Source: Anisakis pegreffii (taxonomy: Eukaryota > Nematoda > Chromadorea > Rhabditida > Anisakidae). From it: 64,000 nucleotides of DNA. The DNA lies in assembly GCA_035041965.1 (NCBI GenBank), contig JAPYMA010000667.1, positions 60,803 through 124,802 on the forward strand. The letters are read 5' to 3'. Below, piece by piece: positions 1 to 12,602 of this stretch. Below the pieces are notes generated by a model that did no database searches, had not been told where the DNA came from, and saw only the letters and a list, made by a program, of their open reading frames with translations. Position 1 is the stretch's first letter, and every line of letters begins with the position of its first letter. The position numbers and the translations under genes are program-made.

Positions 1-248
1 ACGCTCCAGTCATCAAAAAATTTTTATTTACGTCAGTGGATGCATAATACCTTGTTTGCTGTCGTGTTCACTTCATTCGCCCGATCGTCAACTGCATCGT
101 TGCACCGTCGTGAAGTGTGTTCGATCGCACTGAAATCTTTTTCACGTTTTCAAATCTGAACATTGTAGTACATCCAAAACGGGAAGAATATTCTAGGTAA
201 GAATGGCTGAAATTTGACCGTTCTTGAACGCAAACGTTTCCAAGAGAG

Positions 249-699
249 ATGGACCCTATTCGAAAGCCCTTTTGGGCAGTGAATCATATTGATAAAATGC
301 AAGCCAGCCTCCCCTATTTATAGTGATGATAACCTACTGATGTTCGGTCGGTAATATCTAGGATTTTCTGCGTCCATCGATAGCAACTGATTCCTTTCAG
401 AATACGAATGAAGATGATATTCCTCTCTCAAAGAAAAAAAAACAACTGATGCTGAATTCCGAAAATTCTATAAACTGTGAAATAAGCAATGACGTGAAAA
501 GCAGAGTAATCAAGGAAATGCATTTGTATGAAGAGGCAAAGGAAATGACATCGAATATGAAGAAATTGGCCGAGTCGATTGAAACGATTCCATCGATGAG
601 TTTAGGTTTTCCTTTTTTTGTACAAAACTGAGAATGCGAGTGAGTGATGCAACTATCAACGTTGCCACGTTTCTCGAAGCTTTTTTCAAACTCCAGTAA
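249..699 (+). CDS. Small unrecognised protein, three exons, about 95 aa
   Basis: Exons proposed at 249-278, 401-599 and 641-699, stop TAA at 697-699. The middle exon is the solid part: it follows a CTTTCAG acceptor, is open for 66 codons and ends ATGA before GTTTAG. It encodes a charged helical segment with a KKKKQ cluster, then a stretch such as EAKEMTSNMKKLAES that looks like a coiled coil. The second intron would be only 41 bp, within the range of the smallest nematode introns. The last exon encodes SDATINVATFLEAFFKLQ before the stop. The first exon (MDPIRKPFWA) has a weak donor and is the least certain part, although all three phases agree and the total is 288 bp. I do not recognise the family. 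Confidence 0.45.
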
Positions 700-1554
700 A
701 TAATATTTTTACCACGTTCTTATCATATTCTTATCACAATACCATTCGTCACTGTTGAGCAATAATTGTTGAAGAACTGATAATAATAATAATTTTGAAT
801 ATCTTGAATAATAATTGTTGCAATTGCTAATTCGAATTTGAATAATTTGTTGAATGTTTTGTTGCATGTGTTGAGTAAACTCTTTTCTGATTGATGACAT
901 ATTGGATCAAAAAGAATGTCCTTGAACATGTCATGCTTTTATATTTCAAGAGTTGCTCAATCCCAGGATCAAATCCCGATCCCGGGATTGAAAAAAGTCG
1001 GGATTTTGGAAACATTAGTAAAATTCGATGAAATACGGCTAGAATTCGAAATCTAATGATATCGGGGTACGGTAAGAATACCGAATTTCGGAATCTTAAA
1101 AAGTCGATTTGATCGGATTGCGATGAACTCAAATTTCGTTCAGTTACCATCACTGTCCATTGAGTGATATGAAGCCTCCTAAAATTTCTCATAACATCAC
1201 GAGGATTTTATCCTCGCCAAAAATTCTATGTATTAGGAAATGACTTATAATATTTACGGTTGATTTCGACTTTCGTTGGCTGTCAGACGACGGAGATAAT
1301 TCTCAGCGATTATACGACGTCTTCTTTCTTCTTCGCACTCCTCTTTCTTCCTTTCATATAGCTTCTTATAAAATGAATCGCTGTGTCGCATCGTCAGTCG
1401 TATCACCTTTCATGATTATAATACTCAAGTAAATTCGATAAGGAAGCAAAGCAGAGCATATATTCGCCAATGCGATAAATCACTCAAGTGTTGCTTTCAA
1501 AAGCTTAAAAATAGCATTCAATAAGGTAATGAATAAGCGACCGATATAAACACG
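700..1554. other. Intergenic, no gene seen
   Basis: AT-rich sequence without a supported exon. Around 960-1150 there are short self-similar GGGATT/AATCCC and GAATTTCGG segments, including the palindromic ATCCCGATCCCGGGAT, which suggests old repeat material. Nothing here can be named. Confidence 0.4.
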
Positions 1555-1887
1555 TCATCGCATGAGAGCACAGCAATGCAGTAATGCTTTCTTTACTTGA
1601 CCATTCTGAATGCTCTTCAAGAATATTCTGTCGAAACAATAATAAAAAACCGATCCAATGGTGTCAACACTGCGAACTGTAAAACGTGGCTGGCCACTTC
1701 TTTTCCTTGACCACAGTATGTGTCCCCTTCCGACCACATGATGCAATGCGCGAACCACTTTCTGCATTATTTTTGATGTCCAAGTGCACGAATTAGTAGA
1801 ACTGGCATTAGGCACATCTTGAACCGTGTTTTCAAATAACTCGCAAGCTGTGATATGTTCATCCGCATCAACTAGAAGTTGATCCAA
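1555..1887 (-). other. Isolated 110-codon open frame, possible decayed coding remnant
   Basis: Reading leftward from 1887 there is an open frame that begins with an acidic segment (DQLLVDADEHITACELFENT) and continues through a basic region. The same frame can be followed upstream to about 2035 only by crossing stop codons, and no splice sites are convincing. It may be a relic of a transposon or pseudogene. Chance is also possible at this base composition. No family was recognised. Confidence 0.2.
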
Positions 1888-2078
1888 TTCATCTACATCG
1901 TCTCACGAAATATAGCCATTACCCTCATCAATATTGCCTAGTGTCCGGAATCGTAAGATTTTTTTTGGTGCTCCCTGATCGAACACCTTGTCGGTGGCCA
2001 ACGTTCCAACTCTAGGATCACCTCCATTGCTTTTTTGAATAACGATTCACTAGTTTCATCACTTACGACACTCTAGCA

Positions 2079-2420
2079 CAGTGCTTCTCAAGCATTCTTC
2101 TCCTTCACACATCCTACAAAATTTTAAGTTGCCCCCGCATCCCCTACAACAATACCTAAAGTATCTTCGCACTCCTCACAACACCCACTTTGTGTCTCTC
2201 ATCCACCACAGTGAGTGAGATGAGTGCATACCTTTAGAGTATGTTCTAGCTTTTCAAAAATATATACGTTGAAGTCCATCCTCGCCTACTTCACATTAAA
2301 ACTTTATCTGACACTCCCTCCCGCACTCCTGCACCCCCTCTCATCCCATCCTCTCTTGTACCCCCTGGCATACCATCCCGCATCCAAAGAGGGTACGCGC
2401 ACACCGGTTGAGAAACCCTG
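2079..2420. mobile_element. hAT-type MITE, 342 bp, with perfect 8-bp target duplication
   Basis: The left end reads CAGTGCTTCTCAAG and the right end GGTTGAGAAACCCTG, whose reverse complement CAGGGTTTCTCAACC is an imperfect match. This is the classic hAT terminus style (CAG.G.TTCTCAA). Both ends are flanked by the identical octamer CTCTAGCA (2071-2078 and 2421-2428), which fits the hAT preference for nTCTAGAn sites. The interior is C-rich on this strand and has no transposase frame, so the element is non-autonomous. It lies in intergenic DNA. Confidence 0.88.
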
Positions 2421-3722
2421 CTCTAGCAGATATACCTACACAACGAACGCGAAGCAAAATTCTCGTAACAACAACTGAAAATTCATACAGATCTTGCGAG
2501 TACTTCATTGCGAAAATACCACTCGTTTTGCTACACTGCGGTGCAAGAAACTGATGACTGAATGATGTTTTCGTTTATTTTCATTCTTAGATGTATAATA
2601 ACATTCACAAATATCAGCAATTTCATTAAAACATCCCGTATTATGAGTACATAGTGAAATGGATAGATTCAGCTCTGAGAAGCTCGCTTCTTCTCTGATG
2701 CTATTAAAAAGTTTCAGTCGTGCAAGGGTTAAAAAATAACAAGAAAGTTTAGACTTACTTAGACGGGCTACAACTCTGTGCACGAGTGAACATTAAATTA
2801 TGAAAGATTACCTGCTAGAACAACTTCACAAGGCAATTATTCATCATGGTTAGAGTAAGACGACGAAAGGATTTTAATATTACATTTAATGCTTTTTAGT
2901 GATTCTACCAATACCAACCTACTGAAGTTAAATAAACATTTGAATTTGAGCCATTTAAATAATACCTTTTTCAGCAACATGAATGAATGGAAATGAATGC
3001 AAGATGGATTTCTAGGAAAAAAACATTTGCATTGCATCGAAGGAGATTACCACACATTTTTTTGTTTCATCTCAAAGTGGATTTTTCAAAACTTTATCAA
3101 ACTCCTCAAATTGTACCCGTCAATTAACAATTCACTGAAAAAGGAATGATAAACAAGTAACTGCAAGCACACAGACATTGACACATGGGCCAATAAGTTA
3201 TTAACAAGTAAAAATTAATGAACGTCGTCTATAAACCAAGCAAATGGAATCGAAAAACATGATGACAATCAAAACAAAAAGTTAGTAGAAGCGAGAAGCA
3301 CAAATGCTATGTTTGAGTATGAATGCATGTGCTCAAATTGGTGCTTGTTAATACCTGTCAGCAAAAAGGAGAGAGACCCCATTCAAATAGCCATATATTT
3401 CGATGAAAGATTGGCGTCGGTTCGATAAATAATTGGTATAACAATTATTTCGAAATGCACATATATTTTATAGCAATGGAGTTTCCATCTCAAACTATCA
3501 CATACTTCTCGATGCTTTTCGAAATACTTCTGCATTTGATATAGTTTGAACAAAAATTCTTAGATGTTTCCTAGATGTTATATTGAAAAATGAATTACGA
3601 ACAGACTGAATGCCATGCTACGTAGAACAATCGGGGTTCCGAGTGAGATTTTTTCTGAAATTTAAGAAGTAACATTTCTCGGAACTCAGACCCTGTTCCA
3701 TCTGAGAGTTTTAAGCAGTTAT
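2421..3722. other. Intergenic, no gene seen
   Basis: AT-rich stretch between the MITE and the reverse transcriptase fragment. Open frames here are short, lack splice context and match nothing I recognise. Confidence 0.4.
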
Positions 3723-4439
3723 TTGTGTACCAAGATCTATTATAAATGTACGGATGGCATGAATATGGTACTTTTAATATTTCTATCGCAGTTATTATTG
3801 ATCCACAATGATATCAAATGGTCGGAAATGAAAGAAGTCTGCGAAAAAATTTACAATGATCTATATTCACCGAAAGCACAGGTTACAGAAGTGCAATCGC
3901 CTGCCGCAGGAGAGGAAATACCGACCGTGATACAAAACGAAGTCAAAAATACATTAAGTAAGATAAATACAGACAGAAGCCCAGGTAATGACAAAATCAA
4001 GACAGAGTATTTGAAAGTGGATGGAGAATATCTCTATAGAGCGCTTGCCGAAAGATTTACGAAGTACTTAGAAACCACTACCGTCCCAAATACCTGGCTT
4101 ACATCCGAAACCGTATTTCTGAGGAAGAAAGGCGATCCTGAGGACTTGGCGAATTACCGTCCCATTGCATTGCTATCGCAAGCATATAAACTATTTACTA
4201 GAATAGTTCTCAATCGGATCGCAGGACAAATCAAAATGTACAGAGAACAAGCTGGCTTCAAGCCTGGTTACTCCACTAACAACCACATCCACGTACTCAG
4301 CCAACCATTGGAAAAGTGTAAAGAGTACCAAGTCCCCCCGTGCTTCGCATTTGTAGACTACCGGAAAGCATTTGATTCAGTAGAGTCTACAACGACAGGT
4401 CGCAACCTGAAGTGGTTTCAAATAACAAAAGTTTTGTAA
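3723..4439 (+). mobile_element. Non-LTR retrotransposon reverse transcriptase fragment (RTE-like), 3' truncated
   Basis: A continuous frame encodes recognisable reverse transcriptase from about 3805 to 4385. It has the SPGNDKIKTEYLK block (usual form APG.DGI..E.LK), the DLANYRPIALLSQAYKLF block, GFKPGYSTNNHI, and catalytic motif A as FAFVDYRKAFDSVE with its Asp. The frame then runs into unrelated sequence, so the YxDD motif, thumb and 3' end are absent, and the upstream endonuclease is not visible either. The DYRKAFDSV form is typical of RTE/BovB-type elements. This is an immobile relic. The leading 25 or so codons are probably not part of the element. Confidence 0.85.
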
Positions 4440-5110
4440 GTTTGTAAATTTGTTGTGAACAAAAACCTGATAAAATTTTTGGTGTAAACTGTCATTGACT
4501 TCATCCTTATTTTTCGTTACTTGGCTTTCGTAGCACTTATCAAAATTTATCGCCTGGTTACTTTTCCCTTCATGAAACTTTTGCTTCGTGCTTCCTAACG
4601 CCACGCGTTTGTGGCAGTAAGAGACTAACCGAACACAGCAAAAATCAGTCTGTTCGTGGATTTAAATCTGATTCAGTTAACGTTTTTCGAATGGTCAGTT
4701 AAATATCTTTTTGAAAAAGATTGCCCCGTCGCGGATGTTAACGTTAACTCGACTGCTATTCTCAATTTGTTTTGGTTTGTGTTTTCATCAGTTATTTGCA
4801 CGCATTCATACTGCGAATGATTAATACTCAATATTAGTTCTGTGCAATTTAACGTAGCAGTCCTAATGGTTGTCCGTTCACTAGTTAAGTGTTGTATTGG
4901 TTCACCAGCCACTCTTTTTATTCGTTATGTTAAAATTTTTTCATTCAAGTCAGTTAGTGACCGCATATTCTAAACATATTCAAGATCTTGAACATCATGA
5001 AAAAAGAGCTCTAGCGTATTGATGAAGTTTAAATAGTTTGGTGCCGATGTAATTAATTTGTATAGTTTCTCCATTAATAATTTCCTAAAACTGCAAGTTT
5101 GGAGTTCGTC
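4440..5110. other. Upstream region of the nicastrin gene, nothing definite
   Basis: AT-rich, with no supported exon. It presumably holds the promoter and 5' UTR of the nicastrin gene that begins at 5111. No TATA element or clear trans-splice acceptor stands out directly before the start codon. Confidence 0.35.
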
Positions 5111-8100
5111 ATGCAACTGATCATTGTAGTGCATTGTTTGGTTTGTTATCGAATCGAGGATCAGATCTATCTCAGGCTCGATGGCGGTGATAATAAGTGT
5201 TTTCGTTTGCTCAACGGTACAACTCAGGTTGGATGCCAATGTAAGTGTCGTTCGATCAGATACCATCATTTGCTCTACTGTAAACCTCATTTCTGTGTGA
5301 CCCCCTCCCCATCATGATTGCCTCCAAACTAAAATGTTTAGATAAGTTGATTGAATCTCGAGATAGGTGTATGTTTATTATAAGTTATGCTTTTCATATG
5401 TATTTGTGTGCATTGAAGGCAAAAATTCCACCTTTGTGTTATTTCAACACATGCATTACCCTTAATTTTTACTCATGAAGAAGAAACTCATAAAGAAGAA
5501 AAATAATTCATCGAATCAAAGTTTCAGCAGAGCCAGATGGTAACACCGGCTTGGTTGTTTATGCCAGCTCGAGTTTAGAAATCGAACAAATGATATTGAA
5601 AATGGCTCAGGTGACAGGAATGCAGTACATTGTTGCCGTTGACGTGGAATCGTTGGATAGGTAAAACTTAGTGCATTTTATTTCATGGAATATTAATGAA
5701 TCTACTCATTTCCTACTTTACTCCACTGGATATAGATAATGAGACCGTCATATTATTATATCTGATTCAAGGGTGTTCCATAAGGCATTGGCATCATACG
5801 TCCTTCACATTTTAACCATTTGCAAAATCTGTAGCTGCCCTGTCTGGCATGTGTAATTTTCTAGCGTGAAACACACTGAAATGAGATCCTCCAACAACGA
5901 TAACGTTTTCCATCATTCAAAAGAACGATGTTTAAATTAGTTTCATTGTTTGAAATCAGCATAATAAACTCAATGTAGACTTGCTCTAAGCAAGAGCTTG
6001 AATTTTGCGTTCATGGATTTCGAAACCTTTGAATTGTGATGGTTTGCATTGCGATGATGTCATTGCGTCGAAACCTGTTGTACATAAGCGATGCTACGGT
6101 GAAGAGTTTTTGATTGATTCGAACTGAGTAAATGAATAATTGTATTTGAATAAGAATGAAGCGAAATTTAGAGCAATAATATGACAAAGTTAGCTAAGTC
6201 GTGTTCGAAATAATCTGATTTAACCGAATTGAAGTGGAATCATTGGAAAGTTACAAGACAATCGTATCCGAGGTGTTCTGTTATTGAGTGATTCAAACAG
6301 TACGCAGCATTATCATTTTTCCGAGGATTCAGTTTGTCCAAATCAGAAATTCAGTCAGTTTTCTACTTGTTGTGTTTTACAGTTGTGATTTTGACTATTT
6401 TCACATGCAATTTCTTCGAATTCATTGACTTTATGAGCACTTTTGCATGTATCGCTTGAAAAGTGGTTGGCTACTGGTATATTGATTGTTAGGTTCTTCT
6501 TTGATTTTGATCCAGCGTCTGCTGTAATCTTTCCATTTCATAGGTTTATATAAGGATGAATGCGAATGGAATAAGAAAAACGCCATCGTAGCTGGTGGGT
6601 TCCGTTTTCTCGATTGGGATAAACCAATATTTCTTATCGAAAATTCCACAGAAATAAATATCATTAAAAAATGGGTGAGGTGGTTGATTATGTTTTTGCA
6701 TTCACTTATACGCTTGCTTTGTTGCAGCTACTTAACTCTTTTTTTTACAATTTCAAATGCGAAAAAAATCTCGACGAATCGTTTTATCATATCAAGAGTT
6801 CATTCTAAGAGATTCTTCCTTGGTTCCGGTACCCCGAGTACGGATGCGATGCTTTTTTTGCACGTACTTGGCCTGTTCATTATGAAATTGTATCAAATGC
6901 TGCGCAATCGATTCGGGTAACCTTGATATGAATCTGAACACGAAAAAATTTTCGAGATCTCTAATTGAAATTTTTATTACTGTCCTATTGTAGTGTTTCG
7001 AGGCATTTAACGCAGACCGATCGGATGCATTTTCGCCGTTTTGCGCAGCACGGATGAAATTCTTCATGCGTGCAGCTGGTAATGCACCAATCTGTTTAAG
7101 ACGCCAAAATTATTTTTACGGATTTGCTGATGCTGTGTATGTTATGCTTGATAATTTGAAGTCATTCGTTTATCTTTCTTGTTTTTGAATATTGCTCACA
7201 TTTCGATACTTACATCCATTTTATTCTATCATTTCCACCACTTTTCATTGGAACGTCAACTTTCGAAAATTCCCGATCTTTCAGTTGAGCTAAATCATTC
7301 TGAACCAGTTTCATCCGATTTCATTCAAGATAAATGCAACTCTTGAAGTGTAATGCAATAAGAATGTTAGATCGAAAATAATCATCGCTGATGTTTCTCG
7401 CTGCTTTATCACTTTAACGTCATAATTTTTTACAGTGTAGAATTATGCGATCCGCTTGAAGATTCGAATGTTATTTCCATGATACCACCTTCGTCGCAAA
7501 CGAATATGCGAAAGGATACCAAAATTTTCGTCGTTGCTGCTCGGGTTCGTTCTCTGATCTGTTAATCAAATCTTTCATCCGTAATATCTTCTTTTCACTT
7601 TATATGATTGCAAGATGAACTGGAATCGGTTGCATTTTGAAGAGTAATCAGTGAGAGTCAGATCTTATTCATTTATTACAAATAGTTTCGCAATTATCAA
7701 ATTTCAAATGGCAGTTTGTTTTTGGTAGCGAAGCGCTGATCAAATGAATTATTCGATTCAGATGGATTCGTTCAGTACAATGACGGATGCATCAGTAGGG
7801 GATGTGTCCACTTTAACTTCACTGATCAGTACATTAGCTGTAGTTGATGCTGTTGGTAGAAATTTCGATGACTTCCAATCCGTTGCCATCAAGAACAATC
7901 GATGTCTTATGTTTGCATATTTCCATGGGGTTAGTTTTTTTACAAGTCACACTCAGTTCTCAAATTAAACCAAGTCGTTATAATTTATTGTTCAACAATC
8001 TAACATTTATCATACTGAGATTATTCAAATATGAGTAATAAAAGTGTTGAAAGCTGTCATTGCCCATATACCTAATTTATTGAAGCGTTTGAATTGAACT

Positions 8101-11100
8101 TGATTCCAACCGTCCACTCATTTAGACGTTCATTCGGTTAGAATGTTGGTTATAAGCGTGTTTTAAGGAATCGATGGGTTATATCGGAAGTAGTCGTGCA
8201 GTTTACGATATACTCCAAGGAAGTTTTCCGGCGAAATCGGATTTGCATTTCGGCGATCAGCCTCTTGCTATTGTGAATATCAGTAATATTGATGCCTTTA
8301 TCGAGGTAGTTCATCTTCTCTGAATTTTTTGATGATTAACAATGTGATAGGTTCAATATCTCTTCATTAGAAAGATTGCTTTGTGAATTTTTTGTTGATA
8401 TTGTAATTATCTTGTGAAGAAATTTTTATAGTTTCGAAGATTTCCTTGAAACTATTTCGTTTGATGACATATTCTCACATTACCAAATTTACATGTATCT
8501 TTGATGGTTAGGATATGTTTTACTTGAACACATCAGTCGAATATGATTCTCATTTCATTGCTTGATTTCGCCGATTGTAAATCGCTGATGAACTGCTGTT
8601 GTAGATTCAAAGGAAGATCGATTCTTTTGAAGAAAATCTGAGAATAAAAAAGTGATAGATTTTATTATTAAACTTATCAGTTTCAATGTTGTCGATTTGA
8701 TAAGTGAAAGTTTGTTCCATTCAGGTGCAACAGTTAGATGGTGCAGGTTCAGCATTTTTTGCACACGTCGATGGAAAATCGTATACGAAGCACAGACGTG
8801 ATCTTGTAAGTAAATTGCAATTTTATGTATTTAGTCGTTCAATTCAAAATGGATATCGCTTTTATTGTGTTTCTGTCATTTATTGCTTTATGAAATATGA
8901 CGGAAAGAGATGGATCGGACTGAGTGCTGTTCTATTCAGTGCATTGTGATGCGAAGCGAGTATGTCTGTCAGTAGTTTTCTCATATGTTTCAGTTGCTTC
9001 AGCGACATCTTCGTTAGAAAATGAGCGAATTCATGTAATACCATGTTTCTCGTTCTATATCGATGTTAATTATAAGAAAATAAATTTGATAATAGCATCA
9101 TTAATGTTATTGTTGAGCGATAAATTTGAATGAAAGTCGAATCGAATGAAAATAATTTGTTTCTGGATGATTATATGAAGTGTGACTGGTATTCATGCTT
9201 GTATTGGGGTGATAGTTGTTTTCAAATTTCCGAAGACATAAGTTTTCGTCTTTAAAAAATAATGCCGTTTGATCTAGCAACAACTGTTGTGAAATTTCGC
9301 TTCAAAAAATTGGTTTGAGAAATAGCTGGGTCAATTTTTTGTTTTGTGTATATATAAAGTGGTTTGTATTGGGTTGCTAAGGTTGATGACTTACTGAGTG
9401 CAGCAGATGAGGCGTTGCGCAAATGGAACAATCGTTCGATTTCATTGGTTGATCCAACTGAAAATGCTCGTTTACCACCGTCTTCATACGAAACGTTCCT
9501 CAAACAGAACCGATCCATTGCCGGATTTGTTTTTGCTCCTTTTGATAGTCAGTATTCATACAAGTATGTTTACATTTCTTCGATCAATCTTCGCATTATC
9601 TCCTTCCATAAATCTTATTTTATTGCAGTTTAACGAAACAATATAAAGGTTACTTTTTGCTTGAGGAAAACATTGTTTCTAGTGGCAGTTTTTAATTCAA
9701 AATGCCTATGAAGAGCACATAGACTGCCTAAAATCTGAAACATGAGTTATCAAACGAAAGCAAACAAAATAAATGTTCAATGAGTAGATTGAATAACACA
9801 TCAAATCAGTTCATAGCGATATTCGCTGCCGTCTGTGCAGTTAGATGGAATAGATTTCGATTTATTTACGGTTGATCCGTTTAAATCAATTGTAAGTAGA
9901 CTCTAAGCGAATGATGCAAGAGCTGGAATCACTCGTGAACGTTAGTTGTACTTTGATTTCAGTGCAATTAATTCATTCACCGATCGAGATATTTTCATTG
10001 GAAGAAGTGAGCAAATTCTCGATGAGATTAGCGCCTCGGCAAGTGCTGTACTCGCAACAGTAGTAAAATACTTGTTTGGGTCAGCAACGCCAACATTCAC
10101 TTCGACAATTGATGAAAGTTTTGTGCGTTGTTTCATTAAATTTCAAAAACATTTTGTTGCTGTACCTGATGTTATTATAATTGAATACGCGAAAGTGAAT
10201 TTCCAAGAATGTCCCAACAAGTCGTTTAATTTAGTCTCCAAATTCGCTTAGGTTTCGTTACGTTGTTCTTAAATCGAATTTTACACATTATGAACCGTGA
10301 ACCATAACAGTCGGTAATCAATCGTTTCGTTTGTTGATGTGTCCAGTTGTTTTGGATGCCAGAATTCCGAGCAGCAGTTCGCCATGGATTTATTGTATTT
10401 TTTACAAATGTTTGTATTTTGAAGGTATCAACTTTATTTGATTGCTTCATCGTGAAGTCAGATTGGTATAAGTGTGAATTGTTCTCCACGATTCTTCATA
10501 ATATCAGGAATCGTCCGGAAGAAGGAAGTCAGTTAATTGCAGTCATTTATATGTATTCGACGAATAATCAAACACGCATTCAACTTTTTATGAACATTGA
10601 TAGTTAGAGTAGTACCATAGCTATTGAGGATGTGAATGGAAGGTCGTTTTCTTAACGTATATACTATACGCTAAAAACTTACTCATTGTCGAGTAGCGTG
10701 AATATGTAGAGCATCAAATTTTGCTTCCATGACCGATCAAAGAGTGTCGCAAACATTGTCGGTTGCGATAATTTCATTAGATTTACGAATTTATTTTGCT
10801 GCCGTCACCTGCTGTCGTAGAGAGTTTCCTTAAATCAATAGAGTTTTGATCGTTTCAGCGAAATCGACATACATAAGTGGTGGTGATAATCGTCTACCGT
10901 CGTTGATACGTTTACTGGTGAATGCAATATTGGTGCATTCACTTGGTAAAGAAATGATTAATGTTACCAGTGAAAGCCAGTGTAACGACCTGAATAAAGC
11001 ACAACAGGTGAATTTGAAGTCGAATTCGAATGCATGAGTAGATCTGTCGTTGTAGTTCATCGCATCGTCCATTTGTTTATTCGACAATTTTGGAGAAAAA

Positions 11101-12602
11101 AAGCGAATGAAATTAATTGCTTGAGTAAGATCACAAAATGTGTTTTAGAAGGAAAATGTAATCCTTTGGTCTCGCAGGATGGGTTTCACCATATTTGTCA
11201 ATGAAGTGTTCATTTGTTGATTGTTCAGATTTATCAGTATACGTGGCAAATGAATCCAGTTAGGAATTCAAGCGCTTGCTATCGAACTCCACTCTACTTG
11301 ACTCCAGCTAAGTCACCCGCATTCGAAATTGACGGTTGGTTCAAATTCGTCGTTTTTGATTGAACAATCTGTTAGATTGTACCAGTGATGGGCACGCCAA
11401 CAAAAAAAGTTAGCGCGCTAACCTAACAGCTGCATGCGCTAATCGCTAATTTGGAACTTATTCTCAAAATTTGTAGCAGTACTATTTGTTTGTAAAGGAA
11501 AAACCTCACTGCGACATTAAACAGTTAAAAATCTTTATTGAATCATCCAACAACAGTCGATAATCATCAGTCAATAATAATCACCAGTCAATAAGTCAAT
11601 AAGCACCAGAAAATCACCAGTCACTAATAATCATCAGTTTGTTAATTATATCAAAATTCCCGCACAATTCGATGTCGCAACAATGTACAGTGCAATCATC
11701 GACCACACATTCATCCTTTTAACATTTCTTCGATCTTTGCTTCTTCCTACTAATTCATGACATCTCATTTGTTTTCATCGATAATGACTAACTACCTAAT
11801 CGCACTGCACACATTTCCATCATCTTCTACATTTGAAATAATAATGTCGTTCAAATTTCTTCTATCCATAACCGATGATAAAATTTGGTAAACAATTATC
11901 AACAACAACAATAATTTGATTGAATGCTCAATAGCGAACCGTTCGAGAGGGTACGAGTACACTAGGCTTGAATCTGGTGCAGTGTTATAGCGCATTTATG
12001 CATTCACTTACAGGCGTACGATTAGTGGAATTAATCCGCTAACGTTCGAGAAAAATTAGCTAAACCGCTAACCAACGACAATAAATTCGCTGACGCTAAA
12101 AAATTCCGCTAATTGAGCATATTAGCACATTAATCGCTAACGCTAATTAGCGATTAGCGGATTAGCGCGCTAATGCCCATCACTGAGTTCGATGTTTAGA
12201 ATCGAGAATTCGTAATTTCAGCAAACATTCAACCCACGTTTAGCGTACTTATGAGGAGAAAACTGCACACTTCAGTCAGCGTTACGATGTATTTTTTGTG
12301 CTTATGTAATTTGCGGTTAATATATAATCCGCAATCAAAATTTACATCCATTAATAAGAAGTCATCAATATTTTTCAGGACATGATTTAAGTAAAAGTCC
12401 GTATTCGACATGGGTGGAGAGTGTATGGTCCTCTCATGATCTGGTCCTCTTCCTGGTTCCATCTGCTTATCCTCGATATGATATTGGATTGTTCATAGCT
12501 GGTTGCGCGTTTTTCGTTATTTGTTTCTTAATTATGGAAACATTTTGCTTCGACGCCAGACAGCCCACAGATCATGCAACATTAGAATCAGATCCACTTT
12601 GA
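5111..12602 (+). CDS. aph-2: Nicastrin, gamma-secretase complex subunit (15 exons, 698 aa)
   Basis: Exons: 5111-5240, 5528-5660, 6289-6353, 6544-6674, 6994-7136, 7436-7544, 7762-7929, 8168-8305, 8725-8805, 9382-9563, 9963-10122, 10425-10602, 10859-11007, 11229-11334, 12379-12602. They sum to 2097 bp with every splice phase consistent. Nicastrin is the large glycosylated type I subunit that gates substrate entry to gamma-secretase (Notch and APP cleavage) in the secretory pathway and plasma membrane. Seen: hydrophobic N-terminus after Met1; CFRLLNGTTQVGCQ, a family hallmark; CDPLEDSNV; the peptidase-like region FAYFHGESMGYIGSSRAVYD; LPPSSYETFL; LFDCFIVKSDWY; and a single C-terminal transmembrane helix (DIGLFIAGCAFFVICFLIM) followed by a short tail. 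Length fits the family (about 700 aa). In the DYIGS motif the Asp is Gly. Introns are mostly 200-1000 bp. Recognised by family resemblance, not by a search. Confidence 0.93.
11393..12185. mobile_element. hAT-like non-autonomous element, 793 bp, inside nicastrin intron 14
   Basis: The element starts CAGTGATGGGCA and ends TGCCCATCACTG, a perfect 12-bp terminal inverted repeat of hAT style. Just inside each end are further inverted copies of TTAGCGCGCTAA, and the right half is full of GCTAAT/ATTAGC units. No long transposase frame is visible. The flanking octamers (GATTGTAC and AGTTCGAT) do not match, so no target duplication can be claimed. The intron would be about 250 bp without it. Confidence 0.7.

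Noticed and set aside
9841..9891. Possible nicastrin exon (LDGIDFDLFTVDPF frame)
   Set aside because: It is bounded by AG and GTAAGT, but it enters and leaves in phase 0 while the flanking exons need phase 2. The 15-exon chain without it is an exact multiple of three.
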